Part shown: positions 9,545 through 21,316 of the stretch, piece by piece | Layout: every line of letters starts with the position of its first letter | Position numbering within the stretch: the stretch's first letter is position 1 | NCBI GenBank assembly: GCA_009733575.1 | Contig: ML769471.1 | Span: 124,001-188,000, forward strand | Source of the DNA: Gymnopus androsaceus JB14 | Lineage: Eukaryota; Basidiomycota; Agaricomycetes; Agaricales; Omphalotaceae | Length of the DNA: 64,000 nt | Direction: 5' to 3' | Made by a program: the position numbers and the translations under genes | Notes under the pieces: model-generated | What the model was told of the DNA's origin: nothing | The model's input: only the letters and a program-made list of their open reading frames with translations | Databases searched by the model: none

Positions 9545-11925
9545 CTAATCGGCCTTGACCGCCTTCCGCGGCGGAGGTCGCAAACCCTTGGCTTTCATCT
9601 GCCGACGTTTAGCCTCTGATGAAAATTCAAAAATCAGTCCTGTCCAGCTTCATCAGCGCATGAAAACATACCTTGGATATATGGCTGATCCTCTGCATCA
9701 TTGAAGACGACCTTTTCTTCGACTTTACCCTCTTCGCCCTCTTCCTCAATGCCAATCAATTCTGGTTCATTTGTTGACTGTGAGGCCTTTGACGAAGCTT
9801 TGCCCCTTTTTTCCACTTTGAATTTAGCAACGTAAAAGCCATCCATGTTGTGCACATGGGGATAGAACCGTCTCGTGAGCGCCAAACTAGGGCTGAAGAC
9901 TTTACCGCGGTACTTTGTGTATCCTTCTTTCCCAAACTCCAGCCCGGTATCTACTAGCTTGACGTTGGGTCGTTTGCGAAGAGCATAATCCACGACAGAC
10001 TCGTTCTCGTCGACAGTCACAGAGCACGTCGAGTAAACGACGTAGCCTCCCGTCTTGGAATCAGGGGAAACGCTGTCGATGGCACATAGAATTAGTTGCT
10101 TTTGGAGATGCGCAAGCAGCGTGAAATCACGGTCAGACTATAGCAATACTGTTAGCACAAGTGGGTTCCTATAAATGATGTACATACCTTGTTGACTTTG
10201 ACACTCGAGTCCTTGCTGATAACTCCGGTACCGCTACATGGGGCATCAAGCAAAACCCTGTCGAATCCGCCCATGACTTTAGGAAACTCGCGTCCGTCAT
10301 AAGAGCAAACGACGACGTTCTTGCAGCCGAGCCGATGGACGTTTGCACTCAGACTTTTTGTTCGGGCCTTGTTTGCGTCATTTGCGAAGACGACCCCAGT
10401 GTTTTGTAGCAAGGCAGCGATATGCGTGGTTTTGCCTCCCGGAGCAGACGCCATGTCAAGAACGCGTTCGTTGGGTTGTGGGGAAAGAGCAATGACGGGG
10501 AGGAACGAGGATGCCGCTTGGAGCATATAATGGCCAGCAAGGTATTCTGGGGTAGCACCTGAAATATGTTTAGATGCTATGAAGACTACGGCTGAATGTG
10601 TTTAGACTTACCAATTGGAACGCTACTCTCGAAAACTTGCAGTCCAACATTGGTCCATTTTCCGATAGGTTCCAAGTTAACTCCTCGGTTGATTAAGGAT
10701 TGAGCAAGGTCTCGTCGTCTAGTTCGGAGAGTGTTAGTACGGATAGTGACAGGACGAGGGACCTCGTTTGCTTCGAAGAACTCTATAGCCTGTACCTAAG
10801 TGAGACAAAGCTCCGCGACATGCGAAAATTGACCATACCTCTGCGACAGGAAAAAGGTGAAAAGCTTTTCAGCAAGGAATTCGTTGTACCCATAATAACT
10901 GGAGATATCTGAAAGAAGTTGACTGATATATTCAGATCTTGAGCTGCAATAATGTCAGTCATCCGCAGTAGGATAGTTTTCAAAATTTCACTTACCGACC
11001 CTTTTCGGCCAACTTTTTGAATCTCTCAAGCACCCGGACGCATTCCCTCATACGTCGCTGTACAGCATGTACATCAGGACCACCCGCATTACTCTCGGCT
11101 TCCTTCTCTTCAGCTGTAGGCAAGCGGAAAGGTTCTTCAGTCTCATCATCATCTTCGTCCATGTCAAAGTCGGCCTCATCGACCTCATCATCAACAATTG
11201 CAGCCTGCTGCATCTCTTCCATGTCAAGCGCCGCTTCAGCAGCTGCCTTTTCGTCAAGCGCTTTTGACCGAGCAGCCATGTTGGCCATAGTGACTCGGTC
11301 TTCAGGATCAGATTCGTCGGAAGAGTCAGAGTTGTCCGAGGCAGTAGGTATTATCTTTACAGGCCGTTCGCTCTGTTTCGACTTTTTCGTTTTGCCTACT
11401 GGAGCTTTGGCGATTTCATCTTCGTCTTCCGCATCCGAGCCAAAATCGAACTCTTGGGCAGGTCCGCGAAGGGGTTCGTCGCTGTGGATATCAGTTAAAA
11501 TATGAGTAAAACGAAAGAAGAAAAAAAAAGTCTGCGCACTCGTCAAACTCGTCCATATCCAGGTCATCCAAGTTTCCGGTGAAACCTTCCTCGTCGCTAT
11601 TGTCGAATAATGACCTGCAACTCTCATTATAAAATATCCCATTAAAAGTAATTTAGAGTATGCACTTGGTATGAACTTTGAGATCAGCGTCGTCTGCAAC
11701 ATTCTCCCAGCCATCAGCAGAGTCTTCGTTATCAGACTGGACTGGTTTCTTCTTGTTGCCTTTTGATTTGGCTTTAGCCTGGTCCTTGGACCTTTTCACG
11801 GGTCGGGCAGTTTTGTCGTCTAGGACGTCGGCTTTCCGTTTACCGAGCTTTTTGGAGGAGGTGGCATATGTCTTAGGTTCTAGAGGTTGTGGAGCAGGCT
11901 GCTTGTTCTTTGCACGGTGGCCCAT
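9545..11925 (-). CDS. NOP2: 25S rRNA (cytosine-C5)-methyltransferase NOP2
   Basis: Nucleolar SAM-dependent m5C methyltransferase of the NOL1/NOP2/Sun family, needed for 60S ribosome assembly. Start [13 protein letters not shown] at 11925; a Lys-rich N-terminus and long acidic region (about 11700..11100) precede the PUA-like and catalytic domains. Visible motifs: [13 protein letters not shown], the SAM-binding [26 protein letters not shown] and [12 protein letters not shown], where the two cysteines are the release and catalytic residues of the family. The last exon ends with basic [11 protein letters not shown] at 9545. At least six GT-AG introns. I found no frame break. Confidence 0.95.
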
Positions 11926-12034
11926 TTTGGTCAAGAAGATGGAAGTTGGGGAAAAAAAGTTTAGAACAGCGTGTGAATAGCTACTTCTTTCGGCCCGACA
12001 ATGCCCGCGCTCTCAACCTCCTCCCTGCTCTCAA

Positions 12035-12798
12035 CTATCCTATCCTTAGACCCAACGCCAATCCAGCGAGAAACGATGCTCTAGGTTGAAAGTCTGCAGT
12101 CAAGAAATCAACGAGCCAATTCCAGGCGGTCCAAACCGTTGGAGCCTGTGTAAATCATTAGCAGTGTGTACTTATGTATATCTTTCGCTCGAGCCTACCT
12201 TCTTTGTCCCAGACCCATCAGTCGTGTAGAAGACGCTTTCGAATCGCTTGCCCATGCGCATCCAGTCAACCCGGAGCAGGGAGAAAGACCCAAGATACTT
12301 GATAATGTAATGAATGAGCGTGTAATCCCAACAAGCCTCGAACGTGTTCAAACCTGCAATAAAACGAACACTCCGCCAAGGAAAAATGCGACAGCTTTTG
12401 CGCCTTTTTTGATGAAGACTCCAGCACATATACCTGCCACCGTTCCAAAGCCGAGTTCGTAGAGAGATATTGAGGATTGTGGTGGAGGCGGAGGTGGAGA
12501 TTGAGGAGATTCTCCTGGCGACCTGGAACCGGAGACTACTGGAGCTAAAATAAAGCAAGTTCATTCATTGAAGATACAGTTAATCTGAATACATACGTTC
12601 ACATTTAATCCGTGGCTGCAGGTAGACAGAAATCCCCAGACCGAGTCCGCTCAAGCCGATTGCTTTGAATACGGGAGAGATGGGTCGACGAGGTCGCAAG
12701 ACAGTACGCTGGATACTTGAAAAGTTACTGACGAATAACCTAGACTGGCCAGGAAGCTGAACGCAACGACGAGGTAAATTGAAGATGAAGGAAGACAT
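12035..12798 (-). CDS. FUN14-family mitochondrial membrane protein
   Basis: FUN14/FUNDC family: outer or inner mitochondrial membrane protein with Gly-rich helices, linked to mitophagy in animals and lipid or stress responses in yeast. Starts MSSFIFNLPRRCVQLPG at 12798, a basic amphipathic presequence. A Pro-rich linker (SPPPPPQSS) leads into the FUN14 domain: YELGFGTVAGICAGVFIKKG, AVAFFLGGVFVLLQ, LLRVDWMRMGKRFE and the C-terminal helix ASFLAGLALGLRIG. Introns near 12593..12540, 12350..12300 and 12200..12150 join in frame. The first Met is chosen because it begins the targeting sequence. Frame intact. Confidence 0.88.
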
Positions 12799-13109
12799 AG
12801 AAGACCGTTGACGTCACGCGACGCCAATCTTTCTGATCTAGATAAGATAATGAATAATAATGTTCAAGAAGGTTCTTTGTAGCATTTTACTATAAACTGC
12901 TACTGTAGTATGTATGCGCCTCCTTGAGATACGTGTCTGTAGCCTCAAATTCACGGTGGCTCATGGTCAGTTTGTGGCCGAAATCAGTCCAATATCTGAG
13001 TTGAAGTTCTTTCTTTGACTTCGCGTAAATTTGTTTCGTGAGAAACATTCATAGACAAAGCGCCCCTTCTTTCATACCACCACCTCACTTCCCTCGTCAA
13101 ACCTTCACT
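12799..13109. other. Divergent intergenic region
   Basis: Upstream DNA shared by the FUN14-family gene (minus) and an unknown gene (plus). No distinct motif recognised. Confidence 0.45.
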
Positions 13110-15276
13110 ATGCCATTAGAGTACGTTCTCGTTGGTGAGGAATATCCCGATATTTTTTGTTGCCCCAGAAAATTTAAGGCCTACGACGAACGCGAGCGCA
13201 GGGCAGAGTTTGCCGACTTTACAGAATATCGTGGCCCACGCGGTCCTCCCACTAAACTAGGGTCTCCAGGGCGATGTATACCTGAACACCAAAGCCGTCA
13301 ATCTTTATGTGAAAGACAAAAGCCTCAAATGGATTCTTTGGGATGGGACTCGAAAAAATCGGTTGGCCCACCCTTTGTATGCCAATAGATTCTTATGGGT
13401 CTATCAACGGACGATTCAGTTCTACCCGGACACGATCATTCAAGTCGAACAAAATCACGGGTAAGCAATATCTTCATTTAGTATCTGATATTGAATATCC
13501 TATGTATATTGACCTTTTTCTTGGTGTTTAGATAGAACTGTCGTCCTTGCCTCTATCGTCTCTCTCTTTTCAAAAGGTCGCGCTTCGCTAAAACGAAAGG
13601 CAGATGAAGCTTCACTCGGCTCGAATAGTCTCAATACGAAAAAGGGTATTGAAAGGTCGTTTGTCTACAATTGAGAAACCCAGTGACGGCAATCCTGTTC
13701 CACCACAGTCGATCTCCGCCCCAGTGGGTTCTTCTGGAGAATCATTGCAGACTCCTGGTGCTTCCTCGTCTAGAGTCTCGAATTCCGTGTCTCCCCCTGT
13801 CTCTACTGAGGAGAATGTCGAACTTTTAAGACTTGTCGAGCAACTCCAACGGGAGAACGCGCTGCTGAAAGAACAACATAAAGCGGACAGTGCTCCGGTA
13901 TGGTCAAGACATTTGCTTACCTTGTGCAACTGACTGAATTTTTCTTGCAAGGCCTTGCCCGCCGACATTGGACAATCCCAGCTCCGATCCCCTCCGCTAA
14001 CGCCATCCATCTCCGCCGCCCTTACCGACTTTTCCGGTCAGTACATGGACCATCAGCGTATTGCTCCTTCTTCCACGCCCGAACCTCAATCGTTCTCCGA
14101 TGTCAATCCTAATGATGACTTCGGCGCGCGCGAAACAGAGGAGAGGAAACCAGAGATCAAAGCCGAGCCCGAAGCTCTCCCTCCACCACCTCCTCCTCCT
14201 AGCAAGTTCCTCCAATTCTCATAAACCTGAAACTATCGATCTCACTGTCGACTCGGATGACGACGAAGCTCCTCCTGTACGAAAACCCCGCCTTCCGTTA
14301 CCACCTCGGCGTAAAGGTCCTTCGTCGCCTTCCTATGCAGCCCTGGCCGTGCGCACAGATTTGAACGATATCGTCGCTTCATCTGGTCAAGTCACTAGCA
14401 CTCCTCTCAAATCCAAGCTCCCGCCCACCGTTTGCAGACCTCCTGCTAGTGCCGTCGTTAAAGATGAAGATGATTCCAGCGACGTCGAGTGCATTACGCG
14501 GGAACAGTTTGATCAAGAAGCGGTTGAGAAAGGGAAGGCGAGGGCTTCATCTGATGTCCCGCCAATGATTGGTAGCGCCCAAGAGGTCAAATCAGAGCCC
14601 GTTGCTCAGACAATCAGTGGAGAAGATTCGCCGATGGACGACATCCAACCTTCGGGCACCTCCGCTTCGACTTTGGAGGAATCCGTTGCCAACACAGCTG
14701 CTGCGGTTTACTGACGACAACACGGATGCCAAGATGGATCGACGATCTTGATCTCGAGTTGGATTTGGATGATTTGGGGTATCCGGACGATGAACCTTTC
14801 GCCGACTCCTGCTATTGCACCGTCTGGGGATGTCAATTTCAAGATGGAAGAGGCGGAGGCTGAAGCTTCATCAGCTTGTCGACGAGGGTGGTAAGATGGA
14901 AGTGGATACCGAGGAGATAAACTCTGAAGAATTCTCTGGAAAATTATGGGTTCACTGGTATGTTACCCTCCATCAGGTCTATACGTTGTATCGATTTTGT
15001 CATTAGTGGATACGGTTCGCTTCTTTTTCGACCTTGAAGAAGAGGACGGGACAAAAGGATGTAGTATTTGTCCACTCGGGTCAGTTTGAATTTCTAAATG
15101 TGGTTGCAGTTCGAACTCATTTGCGTCTCCTGTAGGGAACACGAAACATTACCGAGCTCCGCTATTTATTCAATGCTCCTTCATCTGACTACCATTCACA
15201 GCGATCCGTTTTCCTTGATTTTCTTAAAAAATTCCAAGGAATGGTCGATAGAGGGGAGTTGAAAGCCTTGTCATGA
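13110..15276 (+). CDS. Unknown protein, repeatedly frame-broken
   Basis: Not recognised. Starts MPLEYVLVGEEYPDIF. A compact N-terminal domain (GDVYLNTKAVNLYVKD, HPLYANRFLWVYQ) is followed by a Ser/Pro-rich region with a short coiled coil (ENVELLRLVEQLQREN), acidic segments with SUMO-motif-like IDLTVDSDDDE, an Asp/Leu-rich stretch (WIDDLDLELDLDDLGYP) and a C-terminal helix ending KFQGMVDRGELKALS. The frame must slip one base forward near 13268, 13660, 14200, 14708, 14735, 14800, 14870 and 15080 to keep this coding. Between slips the frames are long, lack stops and have acceptable splice sites (13456..13532, 13899..13951). IDLTVDSDDDE suggests a nuclear, SUMO-binding protein; this is inference. 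Confidence 0.6.
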
Positions 15277-15535
15277 TGATTTCGAAACGTCTTTTTTCGT
15301 TGCTCTATCTATCATCTGTTCTTGAATATTTACAGCGTGTGACTGCGAACCCAAGCGCTGATTTTTACGATATGATATCTACTATTACTTGAGCCTTACT
15401 TCTAACTCGTACTGGATACGAACCCATTATTAATGTATTCTAAATACTTGTATATACGTTTCACTTACTTATACCGTATGGATGTTGCCCGCCTTTCAAT
15501 CATAATTTATAACAAGCAGGACTAACTAGTACATA
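15277..15535. other. Convergent 3' intergenic region
   Basis: AT-rich spacer between two converging genes; no coding signal. Confidence 0.4.
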
Positions 15536-17488
15536 CTATTGTACATCGTTCTTATGCTCGGAGGCCAGCCAATCAGGGATATCAGTAGGCAAAAATTGAG
15601 ACCTAAATGTCTTCGCAGACATCGGAGTCGTAACAGCTCTGAGAGGCGACGCTATTCCCGGCTCTCCATACAAAGCTCCTGGTGATGGGGTTGATTCAAG
15701 ATGCGTTTGGAGACGCGGATGAGGTGGGAGATGCGCTGCCGGCGCAGGAGGGCTCGGTATCACCGTGCCAGTAGAATGGAAACTAGCGGCTATCGATCCA
15801 AAAGAAAGAGGTCTGGGAGAGTCGGTGACGGAAGGCCAGGACTGCTTCGTCGAGCGTACACCCGGTCTCAGTGATAGAGGTGTGCCAGGTGTGCCAGGTG
15901 GAGTTTGAGATGCAGTAGAACTAGCACTTGAATTGGATTCAGCAGACCATGGTGTCACATTGTAGGAAGGGGGAAGAGGAAAACCTCGACTTCCAAACGA
16001 CAGCGATACACTCTGAGACTTTATGGGAACCTGCGCGCCACTGGAGATAGTACTGGGCGTGCCAGGGGTTGTGCTCCTACTGATTGGATCCATGAAAGGG
16101 TTTGGGAATGGACGGGAAGCAAGAGCTTGAGAAGGAACAGCGAGATAAGGTGGCGCGCTTTGAGCAGTTGCAGATCGTGCTATGCTCGTAGGTGGGAGAT
16201 TTATCTGAGCAGCAGCTGTACCGCTGTTTTCTACAGATGGCAATGGTCTCGACGGGCGCGAAGCTGGATAGGGAATTCGTGAAGAGTCATGAGTTGACGA
16301 TACCGCGCTCGGCACTGACGTCGGCGATAAACCTCGACGGTAAGAATCAAACCACGGAGAAGCTGGGGTGCTGTCGGCATTGGCATATGGATGCGTAATT
16401 AGCGGAGTTGTATATCTCATTTCTGAAGACATTGGTGTCGATAGTGAGGATGTTGGGGCCGGGGAAGCCGTGACCGTGTAGCTGAATGCTGGACGAAGAG
16501 CCGTGCCCTCTGTGAGATTCAAAGGCTGAGGAGCGTGTTGACGTGCAAGACCCTGCACAGGCCTGCCAAATTGAGAATTACCATAACCACGGTCAGTGCT
16601 CAGAGAAGCCTGAGGTCTGGACTTCTCTGTAGTTGGAATCAAGCTCGACCTTGAATTTACAGTATGCAGTCCTTCCTCCATGATATCGTCGGGCGCCTTT
16701 GCCAGAAGAGGACGCGGGACGATGCATGCAACAATCCATAGCACGATCGAGTAAAAGAGCACTGAAGCAGAAACAGCATTAAATCCAAGGTCGAGATTCC
16801 TTGCATGTAAATTACTTACTAAGTCCCGATATCGCGCAGCTGGCTATCACGACAGACAGTGTGAGTTGACTACACATATGTTCAATACCTGCCAGCTAAT
16901 TAGTATTTTGTTAGAAGAGTGATACATTAAGTGGAGTACCAGAGTCTGAGCATGGGAGTCTTGCATGACCAGATATAAACAAAACGGCACCACCTATTTC
17001 CTTCCTTCAGTAATGAACAATCTTTAACATTTTCAATTCGCGTACCTGTGACCAGCGAAAGATATATAGAGACTCGGGCAGCATCCAGCCAGACTCGAAA
17101 ACGGACAACGATCCTAAGAAGGCGATAAGTAACCATAGAGCCCAGAAGATTCGAAATATATCATACATGAGATAGAGCATAATTGCTCCAAGGCAATGAA
17201 TCGCTGTGAGCGCTGTCACGATGATGCCTGTAAACGAACAAATTAGTCCTGACATTGAGCGTCATAAAACGCTCTGGTACGAACGACTAGGTAGGTCAAA
17301 GTCGTTCCATTCGCGAAGAAGATAAATGGCGAAAATAGTAGTGCATGCTACGCTAAACAAAACACAGACGGCTGAAAAAATCAAGTTGGTCAAAGGTGTC
17401 AACTCAGGCATTGCATATACTCACCGAAAATAAGAATTCTTAATGCTCTGAAGATAGACAGGGTACGAGACAAGTTACGAATGGACAT
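15536..17488 (-). CDS. Four-helix (MARVEL-like) membrane protein with long Ser/Pro-rich tail, A
   Basis: Starts MSIRNLSRTLSIFRALRIL at 17488; a longer in-frame Met at 17593 is less likely. Splicing in frame gives helix 1 (AVCVLFSVACTTIFAIYL), helix 2 (IIVTALTAIHCLGAIMLY), helix 3 (IFWALWLLIAFLGSL followed by FESGW) and helix 4 (VIASCAISGLMLFYSIVLW), then about 390 residues of Ser/Pro/Thr-rich cytoplasmic tail encoded by one exon, 16760..15536. The helix order resembles MARVEL-domain proteins, but no enzymatic motif is present. It shares its N-terminus (MSxRN) and the FESGW motif with the gene at 19834..21012 and is divergent from the proton channel between them. No frame break. Confidence 0.78.
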
Positions 17489-18842
17489 GGTGTCGCAAAG
17501 AAAAGAGCACAGAGGGAGGAAGAAGGAAAAGCGCCCGACAAGTCGAAGAAATGAAGTGAGAATGACTTGGGGGACTAAAGGACTGGAAACCAAAGGAACG
17601 AAAGATTTAAGTAGCCACTGGCCAAAAAGAAAAAGAAGAAGAAGGGGGCCTTATGAAGCTTATCCCATCCGATTGCGGATTTTATAAACTAAAATGGGAG
17701 GCTTAATGACAGATCACAAAACCTTACAGTCATTGGCAAGCTGCTGCTCCCATCTGTCAGGTAAAAGTCAAGATTCTAAAACGCATGTTTGAGATAGGAG
17801 CATGTGCCGCGGATACCTCATTTCGAGCCAGACTATGTACAGAGGAGGCAGTGGTCGGGAGCGGCTATGATCTTCAGCTTTGGCAGAAGATGACGGAGGT
17901 CTAGGACCAGTAATTATTGGCAGCTGACATTGCGCATCGGCGGGCTAAGTGGTCCGATTTTGTGCGTAGCATGGTTACGACTCTTTACGATGATATGAGA
18001 ATATGCAATGATGTGCTCTCGTCCTGAGGGATAGCGAGAAAAGAGAATCGAGGAAGAGACCTAGTTGATGGAAGTGCGGAAGAGAGGTCAGATTGATGGA
18101 CGCCCATCAGCGCTCAGCGCCAATGTCCGACCGACTTGGTCGCGAAGCGACGACGACGACGTCCAGATTGTTCACAGCTTAAACATTCTTCGAGGTAAAT
18201 ACAGTATATACACATCCGACACGCTGGTTTAGTCATTGTGTGACTTTTCCCGACAAGGCTGACAGCTAAATCCCATGCTACTTCGAAGACTTCGCTGGTG
18301 AACGTTCTATGCTTCGGCTTCTGCAACGGCCATAAAGGATGAAAAAAAAATAGCTACGAGAATGTAGGTGCTGCGATGACTCAAAAGCTCTATTGCTAGC
18401 GCACATCCAGTGGATTGAGACTATAAACGCTCTCTATGTAATTATATGCGCGAAGAGAAAAAAGTAAGTTCGAATTCGAGTGGGATGGGCTGAGGACTGT
18501 TTTCTCTTCAGCACGTTCAGCCTGCGTGTCCTTTCACCTCATATATGGTACAACAGTAATTAATGGTATCATTGAGTCTGGATCATCGAGATTGGATGGA
18601 TAGGATCTTCGTCGGTGGTTTAGTTATAGATAGATTTAGTGTTATAGATAGGTTTGTTATAGATAGATTTAGTGACGTCGAAGGGATATTGAGCGCTTTG
18701 ACCTAGAGGATTCGGAAAGATCTAAATTTATCAAAACACGTGCACAAATCATGACGCAGAGCGTCCCAGACCAGAAACTGATAAATTCAATCAAACATCT
18801 TGAACTTGACGTTCAACAGCTGGACGTTGTGATACCCTAATA
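17489..18842. other. Long divergent intergenic region
   Basis: Separates membrane protein A (minus) from the proton channel (plus). I see no conserved open frame. Near the channel it holds a short tandem repeat (18623..18674) followed by a GACGTCG site at about 18674. Its length is unusual for this gene-dense window, so extra regulation or an unannotated RNA is possible. Confidence 0.5.
18623..18674. repeat. Short tandem repeat upstream of proton channel
   Basis: Three imperfect copies of GTTATAGATAGATTTA start at 18623, 18641 and 18656. They lie about 170 bp upstream of the channel start codon. Confidence 0.7.
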
Positions 18843-19586
18843 ATGTCAGAACAGCAGCCTCTTCTCCACGATGTCGAAGGCGGGTCTGGCAGAGAGTCGG
18901 AGACAGTATCTTACCGAGAACGACTCGCAGTTTGGTTGGAATCAGCGCCCTTTCACAAGTTTGTGATCGCTTTGGTGTGTACTATTGAGCCCTCCTAGTA
19001 TGCTTCCAGTATATATCTGCACCCTTCATAGATCACAATTGACGCAGCCATCGTCCTCGCTGATCTCGGTTATACACTCTTATCCCCCGGCTGCACTCCC
19101 GAAGGTCCTGAAGGCCCCGAATGGCTCGAAATCCTTTCCCACATCTCTCTTGGTATCACCGCCTTCTTCCTCATTGAAATTCCCCTTGCCATCTTTGCTT
19201 TCGGGCTCGAGTATTACAACCCATTCGGAAAAATCCCTCATGCTATTTTGCACGATTTTGATGCGATTATTATTGTTACAACATTTGTGTTGGAGGTGTT
19301 TTTGAAAGGAAGGGAGAGGGAGTTGGCTAGTTTGCTTATTGTGTTGCGATTGTGGAGGTTGGTCAAGTTGGTTGGAGGTAAGTACTAAAGTGAAGTCGGA
19401 CTCGTGATAAGCTTTGACGCGCATGAAGGTATCGCTGTCGGAGCCGGAGAACTCGAGGAAGATACTATAAAGGACCTTGCTGAACTTCGTGAAGAGCTTT
19501 CTAGGACTAGGGAAAAGCTAGGTGCTACTCAGGAGGAGAACCAACAACTTCGACTGAGGTTGAATAGTGCTGGACAAGAGAATTAA
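18843..19586 (+). CDS. HV1: Voltage-gated proton channel (Hv1 type)
   Basis: 211 residues from exons 18843..18974, 19032..19377 and 19429..19586. The protein is a lone voltage-sensor domain with no pore domain. S1 carries ITIDAAIVLAD, where Asp48 and Asp55 sit with the spacing of human D112 (selectivity filter) and E119. S2 has FFLIEIPLAIFAFG; S3 has HDFDAIIIVTTFVLEVFL with the acidic residues of the family; S4 reads VLRLWRLVKLVGG, i.e. Arg150, Arg153 and Lys156 in place of the three arginines of animal Hv1. After S4 comes a coiled coil (LAELREELSRTREKL) expected to dimerise the channel. The role is voltage- and pH-gated H+ extrusion across the plasma membrane or a vacuolar membrane. Frame intact. 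Confidence 0.93.
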
Positions 19587-19833
19587 TGCATTTAGGTTGG
19601 ACAGGTTCTTTTATCTTTGGGCAGTTTCAGATGATGATTAATTATGATCTTTGGATACATGAAGCTGATGTACAGACATGTTTCTACCAAGATACCAAGA
19701 TGTACTGTATGTAAACAGTGAACAATTGCGCTATTGCTACAAATACGATGAGAGTCCGTGTAGTATAAAGATGATTGTCTTTAGGGTCCCTGCCCGATGC
19801 CAATGCCTAATCATGAGAATTAAGTAGTATGAA

Positions 19834-21012
19834 TCATAATGCGCGTTCGTTTCGCGATGTCAGTGCCTTCAAAGTATCCGCACTAATCCACTGCGAAAGC
19901 CGTGGTTTTGGGATCGGTTTGTCGTGGTCATCAACTTCATGAGGAAAGTCCATAACAGGCCGGGAGAGTGTGTGGGATTCGCGGAAACGCTCGATGAATC
20001 TCGACCCGGCTCCTGCAGTCTGACCTTTGACTGGAATGTTCAAAGGAAGGGGAGGCAACAGAGAGCTGGAACGTGGGCTGCCACTAGAAAACGAGGATTC
20101 GCTAGAGGTGTCCGAGTCGAAGCCACTAGACAGTGTGTCTTCGGACTGGGATCGTTTAGCAGGAGCGCGGAAAGGATGGTCGCGTCCACGACGGACGTTC
20201 GTAGGAGCCCATGGAGCCTTTTCAGGGTCTGAAATAGGGTTCCTTGCCTGCTTCACACCCGAAGTTTCGATATTCTCAAGATATCTCGTCCAAGAGTCTG
20301 CTTCGAGACCTCTTGGTCGACTGATCTCGGAAGATGTGAGTCTCGAGTTGGTATACCCGAACCATTTAACCTGATGGACGGGTTTGGTCCAGATACCAGC
20401 TTCAAAGGGCACGTGGGTCATGGTGGTCACAAATAGGACGAAAAAGTATCCGAGATTGGTTAGGCTGGTAAGCCATGTAGTGGGGACGAGGAGGAGGGAA
20501 GAGGCTGTTACGGACAAGTCGGAGGAGTCCCGTATGAAGGCGGCGGTAGTTATGGTTGAGCCTATGGTCGCACCGAGTTGTGAGATGCTGAGAGCAGCTG
20601 CCCAACCGGATTCAAAAGCCACGCTGGAACCAGCAAAGTTGGGAGCGTATAGTTCTATCAGGCCGCTACAAGGTCACGAAATAAGACCGAGTTGCTTAAT
20701 AGAGATCTTGAGACACTTACAGTGCGAGAAAGAAGAGACTGGCTACCGAGCAGAAGATTAAAAAGATGGATGATCCGGGAACTGTTTGAATAATTAGTTT
20801 TGGGTAAAAACAAGTTTGTGAAGGTGGCGCACGAGAAAGATTGGCGTTTATCGCGGCGCTGGCGTTCCACGACGCGAATATCAACTCGAGAAGGTTAAGG
20901 AAGAACAAGATAGCTGGGGAAAAGTGAGCAGGGAGACGAAAACAGAAGGAGTCGGACGAAACTTACAGAGAAGGATGAACCTAACAATCAAGAATGGATT
21001 GCGCATAGACAT
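19834..21012 (-). CDS. Four-helix membrane protein with Ser-rich tail, B
   Basis: Starts MSMRNPFLIVRFILL at 21012. Helices: LFFLNLLELIFASW, IFLIFCSVASLFFLALGLIE, a third beginning with FESGWAAALSISQLGATIG, and LGYFFVLFVTTMTHV. A roughly 170-residue tail is rich in Ser/Arg/Pro with DTSSESSFSSGSPRSSS. A 51-nt stretch at about 20835..20785 has GT-AG borders and is divisible by three, so it may be an intron or retained. The MSxRN start, helix layout, FESGW motif and disordered tail match membrane protein A at 15536..17488, so the two are probably paralogues flanking the proton channel. Function unknown. Confidence 0.75.
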
Positions 21013-21316
21013 GGTCGTGAGTGTGTAGAGATACAGTAAAGAGAGAAAGTAGTAGAGAGAGACTGGCCACCAGTGACGCCGTTGAGAGGAAAAAGGTAGG
21101 ATTTAACGAGTGGCTTTTAAGTACATCAGAGGGCTTGTTCTGAAAACAATAAGGCCGGATCGGGACAATGAGAAAAGACAATGAGCTGATGGCTACAGGT
21201 ACGCATCACGCAGGTCCAATATAATGGCCTTATTTACTGAGCTTTAGTTGCGTAGAAACACAATTTCGGTGTACAAAGTACAAAGTCAAAGCAGAACAAG
21301 TGCAGCCTTGAGCTAA
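21013..21316. other. Divergent intergenic region
   Basis: Upstream of membrane protein B (minus) and the AAA ATPase (plus). No clear motif. Confidence 0.4.

Noticed and set aside
18114..18326. Small Cys-rich minus-strand protein in the long intergenic region
   Set aside because: No homologous feature, no splice context, codon use not gene-like.
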